Positions 41,011-49,866 of a stretch of 64,000 nt of DNA are shown one piece after another (within the stretch, counting starts at the first letter, position 1; each line of letters begins with the position of its first letter). The stretch spans positions 868,001 through 932,000 of the forward strand of contig CAWIYY010000003.1 in assembly GCA_963840435.1 (NCBI GenBank), written 5' to 3'. The DNA comes from Bog-473 sp963840435 (GTDB lineage Bacteria > Actinomycetota > Acidimicrobiia > Acidimicrobiales > RAAP-2). The translations under genes and the position numbers were made by a program. The notes beneath the pieces were generated by a model. The model worked only from the letters and a program-made list of their open reading frames with translations. It did not search any database and was not told the origin of the DNA.

Positions 41011-42525
41011 ATGACGGCGCGCCTGCGAGCCACGTGGGTGCCCAGTCGGGCCCGCCACTACCGGCGCCCGGGCGGGCCGTGGCAGGTGCCCACGCTCGAC
41101 GCGCTGCTCTCTAGCGGTGGCGGCGAGATCGTCGACGGATCGACCCGGCTCTCGGCGACCCAGGCCGACGCGCTCGTGGCCTCGGTGGCCGGCGGCCTGC
41201 GCGCCCGGGGCGTGCGCCGGGGTGAGGCCGTGGCCTGGCAGGTGCCCAACAGCCTGGCCGCCGCCGTGCTCACCCGGGCCTGCTGGCGGCTGGGGGCGGT
41301 GGCGACACCGGTCCTGCACTCGTTCGGCCTGGCCGACGTCGAGAAAGCACTGGCCCAGGTCGAGCCCAGGCTGGTGGTGGAGCTGGGCGCCGACGCGCTG
41401 TCGGATCCGGTGGCGCTCGACGAGGCGCTGGGCGGCCCGCCGGTGGCGGCCGACCTGAACGGCACCCGTCCCTCGGATGTGGCCCTGGTCCTGTTCACCT
41501 CGGGCTCGACCGGGGTGCCCAAGGCGGTGCTGCACACGCAGCGCGGGCTGAGCTGGAAGGCGTCGCTCATGGCGCAGGTGCACGGCCTCGGCGGGGACGA
41601 CGCCGTGCTGATGCCGGCACCGATGGCCCACATCTCGGGCATGCTCAACGGGGTGCTGCTGCCCGGGGCGGTCCGGATGCGCTCGGTGCTGGTGCGACGC
41701 TTCGACGCGGAGCAGGCGCTCGAGTTGGTGGCCCGTGAGCGCATCTCGTTTCTGGCCGGACCACCCACCTTCTTCATCGCCATGGGGACGGCGCTGGCGG
41801 GGCGGGGCGACGTCGACGTCTCGTCGGTGCGCCTGATCTCGAGCGGCGGCGCGTCGGTCACTCCCGCCTTCGTGGAGGACACGGCGCGCACGTTCGACTG
41901 CCGGGTCAAGCGGACCTACGGCTCGACAGAAGCGCCGACGGTGACGACGAGCCGGGACGACGACTCGTTCGAGAAGGCACGCGACACCGACGGGCGCGCC
42001 GTGGGCGAGGTCGAGCTGCGCATCTCGGACCCCGAGTCCGGGGCACGCCGGGCCACCGGCGACCCGGGCGAGCTCTGGGTGCGCGGTCCCGAGATGTTCG
42101 CCGGCTACGCCGATGAGGCCCAGACGACCACGGTCATCGCCCCGGGCGGCTGGTTCCGCACCGGGGATCTGGCCACGGTGGACGACGAGGGCTGGGTCCG
42201 CATCGTCGGCCGGCTGAAGGACGTCATCATCCGCGGCGGCGAGAACATCTCGGCCTCCGAGGTGGAGGCGGCGCTCGAGGCGCACCCCGAGGTGCGGCAC
42301 GCCGTCGCCGTGGGGTACCCGGACCCGCTCATGGGCGAGCGGGTGGCCGCGTTCGTCGAAGCGCGCGGGCCCTTCGACCTCGAGGAGTGCCGGCGCTGGT
42401 TCTCCAGCCGCGGCATCGCCGTCTTCAAGACGCCCGAGAAGGTCGAACGACTCGACCAGCTGCCGTTGCTGGGTTCGGGCAAGGCCGACCGGGCCGCGCT
42501 CCGTCGGCGCGCCGCCGCGAGCTGA
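41011..42525 (+). CDS. acyl-CoA synthetase (class I adenylate-forming)
   Basis: A 504-residue AMP-forming ligase that activates a carboxylic acid to its CoA thioester. P-loop VLFTSGSTGVPKAVLHTQRG; TYGSTEAPTVTTS (A5); GGWFRTGDLATVDDEGW (A7); GRLKDVIIRGGENISASEV (A8); catalytic Lys in LLGSGKADR. ATG at 41011 (MTARLRATWV); a GTG at 41005 adds two residues. It is the natural first enzyme for substrates later handled by the adjacent acyl-CoA dehydrogenases. Chain type is not readable; fatty or cyclic acids are both possible. Confidence 0.93.
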   Translation: MTARLRATWVPSRARHYRRPGGPWQVPTLDALLSSGGGEIVDGSTRLSATQADALVASVAGGLRARGVRRGEAVAWQVPNSLAAAVLTRACWRLGAVATPVLHSFGLADVEKALAQVEPRLVVELGADALSDPVALDEALGGPPVAADLNGTRPSDVALVLFTSGSTGVPKAVLHTQRGLSWKASLMAQVHGLGGDDAVLMPAPMAHISGMLNGVLLPGAVRMRSVLVRRFDAEQALELVARERISFLAGPPTFFIAMGTALAGRGDVDVSSVRLISSGGASVTPAFVEDTARTFDCRVKRTYGSTEAPTVTTSRDDDSFEKARDTDGRAVGEVELRISDPESGARRATGDPGELWVRGPEMFAGYADEAQTTTVIAPGGWFRTGDLATVDDEGWVRIVGRLKDVIIRGGENISASEVEAALEAHPEVRHAVAVGYPDPLMGERVAAFVEARGPFDLEECRRWFSSRGIAVFKTPEKVERLDQLPLLGSGKADRAALRRRAAAS

Positions 42526-42604
42526 CGTTCGGGTCGGCGCCGGCCGGGTCTGGCCCGCGGCCCGGAATGCCGCGACCGCTCGAGGGGGCGGCGATAGCGT
42601 CCTC

Positions 42605-43261
42605 GTGGTGCCGCGGCGCAACCTGATCCCGTTCGCATTGCTGGCGGTGCTCGTGGTCCTCGCTTTGCTCTTCGCCGTGCTCGGCCAGACCTCGTCGCCG
42701 AGCCGGGGGTCGATCGCCGTGCAGAACGCGGCCGGCGCCACCTTCGGTGACCCGACGGGATCGACGTCCTTCTCCATGAACGTGGCCAACTCGCTGGCGC
42801 CGACACTGCATTCGAGCGCCATCACCCAGGAGCGGCTCGTCGTGTACAGCGCGCCGTCCCGCCTCACGGTGTACCAACGGTCCGCCACGCGTCCCCCCGT
42901 GCGTGTCGCGGTCCTCGGTGCGAAGGCCATCCCGTGCGTCCTGAGCGCCTACGCCTCCATGGTCGGGGGCGGCACGGCGTGGGACGGCAACGGCGACAGC
43001 TACACACGGGTCGAGAGCCTGGCCGACTACACGGGCCGCGTCCCCCACTCTTCCGGTTCGACCTGCGCCCCCCAGCCGAGCGCCGTCCACGGCACGGTGG
43101 CCGAGCAGGCCATTCTCAGATCGGGCTATCTGGTCGAGGTCACGATCATCGTCAGCGTGCCGGCGCAGCGACTGCCCGACGGCCAACCGGCGACGTACGG
43201 CGTGGAGGGCGAGCGGCTGCAGCTGCTGACGATCGGCGGTACCTCGGTGGCCGACCTGTAG
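42605..43261 (+). CDS. membrane-anchored exported protein, unknown
   Basis: A 218-residue protein with one N-terminal hydrophobic segment (LIPFALLAVLVVLALLFAVL) and an extracytoplasmic beta-rich domain (GSIAVQNAAGATFGDPTGST, VRVAVLGAKAIPCVLSAYAS). Two cysteines about 35 residues apart may form a disulphide. No lipobox is evident. No family recognised. GTG start at 42605, with a GTG at 42608 equally possible. It lies between the CoA ligase and a convergent acyl-CoA dehydrogenase gene; functional relation unclear. Confidence 0.65.
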   Translation: MVPRRNLIPFALLAVLVVLALLFAVLGQTSSPSRGSIAVQNAAGATFGDPTGSTSFSMNVANSLAPTLHSSAITQERLVVYSAPSRLTVYQRSATRPPVRVAVLGAKAIPCVLSAYASMVGGGTAWDGNGDSYTRVESLADYTGRVPHSSGSTCAPQPSAVHGTVAEQAILRSGYLVEVTIIVSVPAQRLPDGQPATYGVEGERLQLLTIGGTSVADL

Positions 43262-43271
43262 CCAGCGCGGG

Positions 43272-44426
43272 TCAGGAAAGGCTCTCGCCCGCCTCGAGGC
43301 GGGCCCGCAAGATGCCGGCGATGCGGTCGCGCTGCGTTGCGGCATCGCCGAAGCTGACCTGGTCGAGTTGCGCCCGCTTCAGGTAGAGGTGCATGTCGTG
43401 CTCCCAGGTGAAGCCGATGCCTCCGTGCACCTGCAGGCCGGTGGCCATCACGCGGCGCGAGGCGTCGGAGCACCAGGCCTTGGCCATGCTGGCGGCCAGC
43501 GAACGCTCGCGGTCACCGGCGGCGCCGCACCAGGCGGCGAAGTACACCGTCGAGCGCATGCCCTCCACGTCGACCAGGGCATCGGCCAGCATGTGCTTGA
43601 CGGCCTGGAAGGAGCCGATCGGCTTGCCGAACTGCACCCGGTCCTTGGCGTAGGCGACCGTCATGGCGAGCACGTGGTCGGCCGCTCCGAGCATTTCCGC
43701 GCTGACCAGGGTGGCGGCGCGATCGAGGGCCGCGGCGACCGCGTCGGCAGCGCCGAGGCGCCGGGCCGGGGTGCGATCGAAGCGCAGGGTCCCGAGCTCG
43801 CGGGTGCGGTCCATGGCCGGCAGCGCTTCGGGCCGGGGCCCGTCTCGCTGGTCGACGGCGAACACGTCGCCGTCGGTGACGATCACCGCCAGGTCGGCCG
43901 AGGGTGCGTACGCAGCGGGTGGCGTCGCGCCGCTCAGGAGCACCCCGTCGCCGTCCGGCTCGGCCGTGACGCCGGCGCCGGGCGCCCAGGCCACGCAGGC
44001 GACGGCCGCGCCCTCGCTGAGCGCCTCACGCCATTCCTTGGTCCACCCCTGGCCCCGGGCCTCGGGCTCACCGAGCGCGCCCAGCGCCACGACGGAGGAG
44101 AGGAAGGGAACCGCAGCGAGGCGGCGACCGATCTCCTCGCACAGCACGGCGGTCTCGACCAGGCCGAGGCCGAGGCCGCCCTCGTCCTCGGGGATCTCGA
44201 GCGCCAGCCAGCCCTGTTCGGCCATGGCCGACCACGCCGCGGTGTCGTAGCCGGCCGGGGCATCGACCGCGCTCGCATCGCCGACCTCGCCTGCTCCGGG
44301 CAGCGTGCCGACCACCGACCCGGTCCCGACCCTGGCTCGCAGCGCGTCGTGGCCGGCCAGCCGGTCCAACAACGTGACGGCCGCGCCGCGCAGAGCCTGC
44401 TGGTCGCTCGAGAGGTCGAAGTCCAC
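43272..44426 (-). CDS. acyl-CoA dehydrogenase (beta-type)
   Basis: A 384-residue acyl-CoA dehydrogenase family protein. The core shows WLALEIPEDEGGLGLGLVET, AKDRVQFGKPIGSFQAVKHM and QVHGGIGFTWEHDMHLYLKR, with Glu in TWEHD; the YEGT-like site reads SFGDAATQRD. The middle FAD strand is poorly conserved, as in beta subunits of alpha2-beta2 dehydrogenases (FadE28/29-like), where the partner supplies half of the site. GTG at 44426 (VDFDLSSDQQAL) is preferred to an upstream ATG at 44513 that would cross the operator. Divergent from its probable partner at 44497. Confidence 0.9.
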   Translation of the reverse strand: MDFDLSSDQQALRGAAVTLLDRLAGHDALRARVGTGSVVGTLPGAGEVGDASAVDAPAGYDTAAWSAMAEQGWLALEIPEDEGGLGLGLVETAVLCEEIGRRLAAVPFLSSVVALGALGEPEARGQGWTKEWREALSEGAAVACVAWAPGAGVTAEPDGDGVLLSGATPPAAYAPSADLAVIVTDGDVFAVDQRDGPRPEALPAMDRTRELGTLRFDRTPARRLGAADAVAAALDRAATLVSAEMLGAADHVLAMTVAYAKDRVQFGKPIGSFQAVKHMLADALVDVEGMRSTVYFAAWCGAAGDRERSLAASMAKAWCSDASRRVMATGLQVHGGIGFTWEHDMHLYLKRAQLDQVSFGDAATQRDRIAGILRARLEAGESLS

Positions 44427-44450
44427 GGCGGCGCAGTCTACGGTCCGCGC

Positions 44451-44464
44451 TGACACGGGTGTCA
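44451..44464. promoter_or_regulatory. predicted operator TGACA-N4-TGTCA (perfect)
   Basis: TGACACGGGTGTCA, identical to the site at 19582-19595, in the 70-bp gap between two divergent acyl-CoA dehydrogenase genes (starts 44426 and 44497). Confidence 0.6.
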
Positions 44465-44496
44465 CCTTGCTGAACACCTGTGCCATGCTCGAGCGC

Positions 44497-45675
44497 ATGG
44501 ATCTGCGCGCCACCCCCGAGCAGGAGTCTCTTCGGCTCGCGTTCAGGGAATGGCTGGTCGAGCACCTGCCCTGGCCCTACGGCGTCGGCCTGCCACCGCG
44601 CTTCGACGACCTGGCCGAGACGGTGGCGTTCGGGCGGCGCTGGCAGGCCGCGCTGGCCGCGGACCGTTGGGTCGGCGTCACCTGGCCCGAGGAGTACGGC
44701 GGCCGGGGCCTCGGCGCACTCGAGAACTACGTGGTGATCGAGGAGCTGGCCCGCGCCCGCGCCCCCGAGCTGGTGGGCCGCATCGGCATCAACCTGGTCG
44801 GGCCCACCCTGCTGGCCCACGGCACGCCCGAACAGAAGGAGCGCTTCCTGTCGCGGATCCTGGCGGCGGACGAAATGTGGTGCCAACTCTTCAGCGAGCC
44901 CGACGCCGGTAGCGACCTGGCCTCCCTCACCACCCGGGCCGTGCCGGTCGAGGGCGGCTACCGGGTGAGCGGGCGCAAGGTGTGGACGTCCTACGCCCAG
45001 TTCGCGGACTGGGGCCTGTGCCTGACCCGCTCCGATCCCGACGCCCCCAAACGCCAACAGGGCATCACGGCCCTCATCGTCGACATGCACGCCGACGGGG
45101 TGGGTGTGCACCCGCTCGTCCAGTCCACCGGCGAGGCCGAGTTCAACGAGGTCGAGCTGGACGAGGTCTTCGTCCCCGACGACCGGCGGGTCGGGGCGGA
45201 GGGCGCAGGCTGGGGCGTCGCCGGTTCCACCCTGGCCCACGAGCGCGGGGTGAACCCGCGTCAGTTGGTCATCCACGCACAGCTCATCGAGGAGCTCCTG
45301 CGACTGGCCGAGTCCAACGGGAGCTTCGACAATTGGCGCCTGCGCCAGGAGCTGGCCCAGGCCGCGACCGAGGTGCGGCTCTTCCAATTGCACAACTGGC
45401 GCTCCCTCACCCGGCTGTCCAAGGGCGAGGCACCCGGTCCAGAGGGCAGCGCCCTCAAGCTCTACTGGAGCGAGATGTCCAAACGGCTGCACCAGACGGC
45501 GATGGACGTGCTGGGCGAGGCGTCGCCGCTGTGGGAAGGTGCGCCCGACAATCCGGCCGGCGGGGCGTGGCAGCGCTCGTGGCTCTACTACCAGGCCTCG
45601 TCGATCTTCGCCGGGACGAACGAGATCCAGCGCACCCTGGTGGGCGAGCGGGTGCTCGGCCTTCCCCGCGGTTGA
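44497..45675 (+). CDS. acyl-CoA dehydrogenase (alpha-type)
   Basis: A 392-residue acyl-CoA dehydrogenase closely resembling the one at 39807: WVGVTWPEEYGGRGLGALEN, CQLFSEPDAGSDLASLTTRA, GRKVWTSYAQFADWGLCLTR and ASSIFAGTNEIQRTLVGERV. FAGT stands where YEGT would be. Probably the alpha partner of the divergent beta-type protein. ATG at 44497 (MDLRATPEQESL); an ATG at 44485 is possible. The CoA transferase gene begins two bases after the stop, so the two are co-transcribed. Confidence 0.93.
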   Translation: MDLRATPEQESLRLAFREWLVEHLPWPYGVGLPPRFDDLAETVAFGRRWQAALAADRWVGVTWPEEYGGRGLGALENYVVIEELARARAPELVGRIGINLVGPTLLAHGTPEQKERFLSRILAADEMWCQLFSEPDAGSDLASLTTRAVPVEGGYRVSGRKVWTSYAQFADWGLCLTRSDPDAPKRQQGITALIVDMHADGVGVHPLVQSTGEAEFNEVELDEVFVPDDRRVGAEGAGWGVAGSTLAHERGVNPRQLVIHAQLIEELLRLAESNGSFDNWRLRQELAQAATEVRLFQLHNWRSLTRLSKGEAPGPEGSALKLYWSEMSKRLHQTAMDVLGEASPLWEGAPDNPAGGAWQRSWLYYQASSIFAGTNEIQRTLVGERVLGLPRG

Positions 45676-45677
45676 CC

Positions 45678-46877
45678 GTGCCCGGCCCGCTGCACGGCGT
45701 CCGCGTGATCGACGCGGGCACCCGCATTTCCGCGCCCTTCTGCGCCGGCCTGCTGGGCGAGCTCGGCGCGGACGTGATCAAGGTCGAGTTGCCCGGCGGC
45801 GGCGACTTCATGCGCACCATGGGGCCGTTCGTCCCCGTCGAAGGCGAACCCGACTACTCGCTGGCCTGGGCCGTCGAGGGTCGGGGGCGCCGCGGCGTCA
45901 CCTGTGACCTCCGCCACCCGGAGGGCAAGGAGCTCTTCAAGCGGCTGGTCGCCACGGCCGACGTGCTGTGCGAGAACTTCCGGCCGGGCACCATGGAGCG
46001 CTGGGGGCTGGGACCCGACGACCTGGGCGACGACCTGGTCTACGTGCGCATCAGCGTGTTCGGACAGTCGGGTCCGTACTCGCCCCGGCCCGGGCTCGAT
46101 CGGCTGGGCATCGCCTTCGGCGGGCTGCTGCACCTGACCGGCGAGCCCGACCGCCCGCCGGTCCGTCCCGGCGTCACCGTGTCGGATTACCTCACCGGCA
46201 CCTTCGCGGCGTTCGCCGCGGTGGCCGCCCTCTACGGCCGCGACACCGCCGGCGGCGGGGGCGACGTGATCGACGCCCCGCTCTACGCGTCGGTGCTGCG
46301 CATCCTCGAATGGACCCTGGCCGCCCACGACCGCCTGGGCACGGTGCGCCAGCGGGAAGGCAACCGCCTGTCGAACTCGGCTCCGCTCGACAACTACCCC
46401 ACCGCCGACGGCTTCTACATCTGCATCGTGGCCGGGTCCGACGCCAACTTCGCCCGGCTGTGCGCCGCCATGGACCGCGACGACCTCACCCACGACGCCC
46501 GCTACGCCACCCTGGCCGAACGCGCCGCCCGGGGCGACGAGATCAATGGCGTCGTCGCGGCCTGGACCTCGTCGCTCACGGCGTCGGAGATCACGGCCCG
46601 CTGCGTCGAGCACGACGTGCCGGTCGGCACGGCCTACAGCGCGGCCGACATCTTCGCCGACCCGCACATGACGGCCCGGGGCGACCTGGTCCCGGTGGAC
46701 GATCCCGTGATCGGGACGGTGCGCCAGCAGGCGCCATTCCCCCGACTGGCCAAGCACCCGGCCCCGGTGCCGACCGGTGCACCTCGCCTGGGCCAGCACA
46801 ATCGCGAGGTGTGGTGTGACCTGGTCGGCCTCTCGGAGTCCGAGCTGGCCGACCTCACCGAGCGCGGCGTCGTCTGA
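45678..46877 (+). CDS. CaiB/BaiF family CoA transferase
   Basis: A 399-residue class III CoA transferase that moves CoA between carboxylic acids. HGVRVIDAGTRISAPFCAGL and GELGADVIKVELPGGGDFMR at the N-terminus, LCENFRPGTMERWGLGPDDL, and the active-site region GVTVSDYLTGTFAAFAAVAA with the likely catalytic Asp. It ends PRLGQHNREVWCDLVG, typical of the family. Could also act as an acyl-CoA racemase-like enzyme. GTG start directly after the dehydrogenase stop. Confidence 0.92.
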   Translation: MPGPLHGVRVIDAGTRISAPFCAGLLGELGADVIKVELPGGGDFMRTMGPFVPVEGEPDYSLAWAVEGRGRRGVTCDLRHPEGKELFKRLVATADVLCENFRPGTMERWGLGPDDLGDDLVYVRISVFGQSGPYSPRPGLDRLGIAFGGLLHLTGEPDRPPVRPGVTVSDYLTGTFAAFAAVAALYGRDTAGGGGDVIDAPLYASVLRILEWTLAAHDRLGTVRQREGNRLSNSAPLDNYPTADGFYICIVAGSDANFARLCAAMDRDDLTHDARYATLAERAARGDEINGVVAAWTSSLTASEITARCVEHDVPVGTAYSAADIFADPHMTARGDLVPVDDPVIGTVRQQAPFPRLAKHPAPVPTGAPRLGQHNREVWCDLVGLSESELADLTERGVV

Positions 46878-46926
46878 CCGGTGCAGTGATCGACAACCTT
46901 CTTCGGTTCGAACACATACTTGGTCA

Positions 46927-47328
46927 ATGAAGGACCACCAGGTTGTCGCCGCGATCCTGCAGGAGGACAGCGCAGTCTTGCTCTGCCATCGCTCGCCAAG
47001 CCGATTGTGGTTCCCAGACGTCTGGGACTTTCCGGGTGGCCACGTCGAGGCTGGCGAGCGTCCGGAGGACGCGCTGCGGCGTGAGTTGGTCGAGGAGCTC
47101 GGGGTCATGGTCGAAGATCTCGGGAACGGGCCCGTCCTGAGGCAGATCGACTCCGAGGCTGGCTTGGATCTCACCGTGTGGATCTCGCGTCGTTGGCGAG
47201 GCACAGTCACCAATCGCCAGCCCGAAGAGCACGACGCCATTGGCTGGTTCGAGATGGGTCAGCTTGACGGGCTCAGCTTTGCGGACCCTTCCTATCTGAC
47301 CCTGCTGCAAGATCTGCTGGTTGAGTAG
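46927..47328 (+). CDS. NUDIX hydrolase
   Basis: A 133-residue Nudix protein. The Nudix box reads GGHVEAGERPEDALRREL continuing VEELGV and fits GX5EX7REUXEEXGU in full. QVVAAILQEDSAVLLCHRSP precedes it. Length and simple fold suggest hydrolysis of a nucleoside diphosphate derivative, perhaps an oxidised nucleotide. ATG at 46927, 49 bp after the CoA transferase; codon choice is slightly less GC-biased than its neighbours. Likely an independent housekeeping function. Confidence 0.9.
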   Translation: MKDHQVVAAILQEDSAVLLCHRSPSRLWFPDVWDFPGGHVEAGERPEDALRRELVEELGVMVEDLGNGPVLRQIDSEAGLDLTVWISRRWRGTVTNRQPEEHDAIGWFEMGQLDGLSFADPSYLTLLQDLLVE

Positions 47329-47400
47329 AGCCTGTGCTGGATCGAGCGCTGCTGCTGTCTCGCGACGGACGACACGCAAACGTTGCCTCGTACGGCGTTC

Positions 47401-48049
47401 CTAGCCCCCGCTCACCAGGCGGCCGAGGAACGAGGCCCCGCCGAAGGTGAAGATGCCGCCGTCGGCCGCAGCCAGCCAGTAGCCGTTGGTGGCGTTGTCA
47501 GGGGCCATGCCCACCACGGGGGCCACCAGCGGCGTGCCGCCGGTCGAGCCGTCGAAGGGGGCGTTGCCGAAGGTGAAGATGCCCCCGTCGGAGGCCACGA
47601 AGCGATAGCCCTTGCCGTTGGCGTTGGCCTCCATGCCCACGATGGGCTGGTTGAGGTGGATCGAGCCCGTGCTTCCGAAGAAGGGGGCGTCGAAGCTGAA
47701 GATGCCGCCGTCGGACGCCACCTCCCAGTAGCCGCCGGTGCTGGCGTCGTCGGCCATGCCCACGATGGGCCGGTTGAGGGCCTGGCCACCCATGGACCCG
47801 TGGAAGGCGGCGTCGCCGAAGCTGAAGATGCCGCCGTCGGACGCCACCATCCAGTAGCCGTGTCCGTCGGGGGTCGAGGCCAGCCCGACGATGGGCTTGT
47901 TCAGCCGCAACGAGCCGGTGGATCCGTAGAAGTGGGCGTCACCGAAGCTGAAGATGCCGCCGTCCGCGCCCACCAGCCAGTAGCCGCCGCCGTCGGGCGT
48001 CGCCGTGATGCCGACGATGGGGGCGTTGAGCGCGCCGCTGAGCGAGCCG
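47401..48049. repeat. 649-bp direct repeat, unit 1
   Basis: Matches 49218-49866 at every base in a visual comparison, running from the stop codon (CTA on the plus strand) to inside the first GYW repeat of each gene. The flanking bases differ at once on both sides. The units lie 1817 bp apart in the same orientation. Confidence 0.9.
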
Positions 48050-48903
48050 TCGTTCTGGGCGGCACCGAAGTTCCCGACCTTCCCGCTGGCCTCGGCCTCC
48101 CAGTAGCCGGTGCCGTTGGGCAGCGGGGCGACGCCGACGACGTTGGAGTTGGCCACCAGGTTCGACACCTGGCCCCAGGTACTCGAGACGTCAGCGGGCG
48201 CACCGCACGAACTGACGAAGACAATGGCGATGGATCCGGCTCTCTGGGCCGCGCCCATGGAGAGCACCGGCGGACCGGCGGGGCAGGTGGGGTACTCGTG
48301 CAGGATGATGTCGCGGTGGCCCCAGCAACCGCCGGGCGTGGCCGGGCGGCACGATCCGTTGACCGTGGCGGCCGGCGATCCGCCCCACCCGTCGTCGTAC
48401 ATCCAGTAGTCGTCGGCCTGCAGGAGCGAGGCGGAGCTCCCGGCCCAGACCGCTCCCCCAAAGGTGATCGGCGCGCCGCCGGTCAGTGTCGACGGGAGCG
48501 CCGGGTCGGTCCCCCCGTTGGCCCCGGCCAGCGCGTCGAAGTCCAGCTGGCTGGTGATGTAATCGATCGGGGGCAGGCCGCGATCGATGCGCTCCTCGTT
48601 CACCACGGTCAATGCCTGTTGGTCGACCGGGAGCGCGGCCAGCCCCGACTCGGACACGTTCATCGGTCCGACGCCCTCGGCGGCCCGCCCCGCGTCGACG
48701 GACTGCAGCCAGTCCGCGCTGCTGGGAGCGATGTTGGCCGGCGGGTTCGACGGGGGCAGGATCCCGGCCGCGGCCGCGGGGGCGCCGGCCTCCACGAGCG
48801 CGGAGCACACGGAGAGCGAGAGCGACAACGTCAACGTCAGTACGGCAATGGTTCCTGCAGCGAACAACACAGCCGTCGCCTGACGGCGGGCACGACGAAG
48901 CAC
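47401..48903 (-). CDS. secreted CAP-like protein with six GYW repeats (copy A)
   Basis: A 500-residue exported protein. Signal/membrane segment AVLFAAGTIAVLTLTLSLSL, then AGILPPSNPPANIAPSS, a CAP/SCP-like domain (LTVVNEERIDRGLPPIDYIT, GCWGHRDIILHEYPTC, with paired cysteines), and six units of about 42 residues ending the protein, for example GYWMVASDGGIFSFGDAAFH then LNRPIVGMADDAS. The first strand NVVGVAPLPNGT may close the ring with the last unit, so a six-bladed propeller is likely. GTG at 48903 has GGGAGGG upstream. The last 649 bp read as identical to copy B. Function unknown; cell-wall or matrix binding is plausible. Confidence 0.82.
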   Translation of the reverse strand: MLRRARRQATAVLFAAGTIAVLTLTLSLSLSVCSALVEAGAPAAAAGILPPSNPPANIAPSSADWLQSVDAGRAAEGVGPMNVSESGLAALPVDQQALTVVNEERIDRGLPPIDYITSQLDFDALAGANGGTDPALPSTLTGGAPITFGGAVWAGSSASLLQADDYWMYDDGWGGSPAATVNGSCRPATPGGCWGHRDIILHEYPTCPAGPPVLSMGAAQRAGSIAIVFVSSCGAPADVSSTWGQVSNLVANSNVVGVAPLPNGTGYWEAEASGKVGNFGAAQNDGSLSGALNAPIVGITATPDGGGYWLVGADGGIFSFGDAHFYGSTGSLRLNKPIVGLASTPDGHGYWMVASDGGIFSFGDAAFHGSMGGQALNRPIVGMADDASTGGYWEVASDGGIFSFDAPFFGSTGSIHLNQPIVGMEANANGKGYRFVASDGGIFTFGNAPFDGSTGGTPLVAPVVGMAPDNATNGYWLAAADGGIFTFGGASFLGRLVSGG

Positions 48904-48960
48904 CCGTGGTCCCTCCCTCTTCACCCTCGACCCAAAGGGACTATCGGGAGTTCCGCCCGG

Positions 48961-48982
48961 GAACTGAATGGGACCTTTTGAC
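48961..48982 (-). promoter_or_regulatory. shared upstream element of copies A and B (A site)
   Basis: A 22-bp stretch around TGAATGGGACCTTTTGAC located 58 bp upstream of the copy A GTG. It matches 19 of 22 bases with 50759-50780, 57 bp upstream of copy B. TTTGACGAAAT at 48977-48987 recurs at 50888-50898. The rest of the 314-bp gap 48904-49217 holds short repeats but no gene. Confidence 0.5.
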
Positions 48983-49130
48983 GAAATGTTGTGCAGAACC
49001 CGCTGCGGCATCGCTCCCGTCCGAGACGCCTGGCTCACCAGATGTCCCGAACTGGCCTGCTGCCTGCACTGTTCCTGGCGAGATCGGACCGAGGACGCAC
49101 TGCATCGGCCGTGTAGGCCGGCGGCCAGGC

Positions 49131-49158
49131 GGTCCGGTGGTCCGGTGGTCCGGTGGTC
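49131..49158. repeat. 8-bp tandem repeat GGTCCGGT
   Basis: Three full GGTCCGGT units followed by GGTC, between copy A and the stop of copy B. Followed by a hairpin made from two CGGATCCG palindromes. Confidence 0.6.
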
Positions 49159-49166
49159 AGAGAGGC

Positions 49167-49185
49167 CGGATCCGACCCGGATCCG
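49167..49185 (-). terminator. hairpin after copy B
   Basis: CGGATCCG-ACC-CGGATCCG: two copies of an 8-bp palindrome that can fold as an 8-bp stem with a 3-nt loop, about 33 bp downstream of the copy B stop. No T-tract. Possible terminator. Confidence 0.4.
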
Positions 49186-49217
49186 TCCGGAGATGGGGCC
49201 GGGACTTCCTGGGGGAA

Positions 49218-49866
49218 CTAGCCCCCGCTCACCAGGCGGCCGAGGAACGAGGCCCCGCCGAAGGTGAAGATGCCGCCGTCGGCCGCAGCCAGCCAGTAGC
49301 CGTTGGTGGCGTTGTCAGGGGCCATGCCCACCACGGGGGCCACCAGCGGCGTGCCGCCGGTCGAGCCGTCGAAGGGGGCGTTGCCGAAGGTGAAGATGCC
49401 CCCGTCGGAGGCCACGAAGCGATAGCCCTTGCCGTTGGCGTTGGCCTCCATGCCCACGATGGGCTGGTTGAGGTGGATCGAGCCCGTGCTTCCGAAGAAG
49501 GGGGCGTCGAAGCTGAAGATGCCGCCGTCGGACGCCACCTCCCAGTAGCCGCCGGTGCTGGCGTCGTCGGCCATGCCCACGATGGGCCGGTTGAGGGCCT
49601 GGCCACCCATGGACCCGTGGAAGGCGGCGTCGCCGAAGCTGAAGATGCCGCCGTCGGACGCCACCATCCAGTAGCCGTGTCCGTCGGGGGTCGAGGCCAG
49701 CCCGACGATGGGCTTGTTCAGCCGCAACGAGCCGGTGGATCCGTAGAAGTGGGCGTCACCGAAGCTGAAGATGCCGCCGTCCGCGCCCACCAGCCAGTAG
49801 CCGCCGCCGTCGGGCGTCGCCGTGATGCCGACGATGGGGGCGTTGAGCGCGCCGCTGAGCGAGCCG
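49218..49866. repeat. 649-bp direct repeat, unit 2
   Basis: Second unit of the repeat at 47401-48049. Covers the 3' end of copy B from its stop codon into repeat 1. Confidence 0.9.

Noticed and set aside
40975..42930. A 651-codon minus-strand frame across the CoA ligase gene
   Set aside because: No recognisable motif; the plus-strand ligase has all adenylate-forming motifs.
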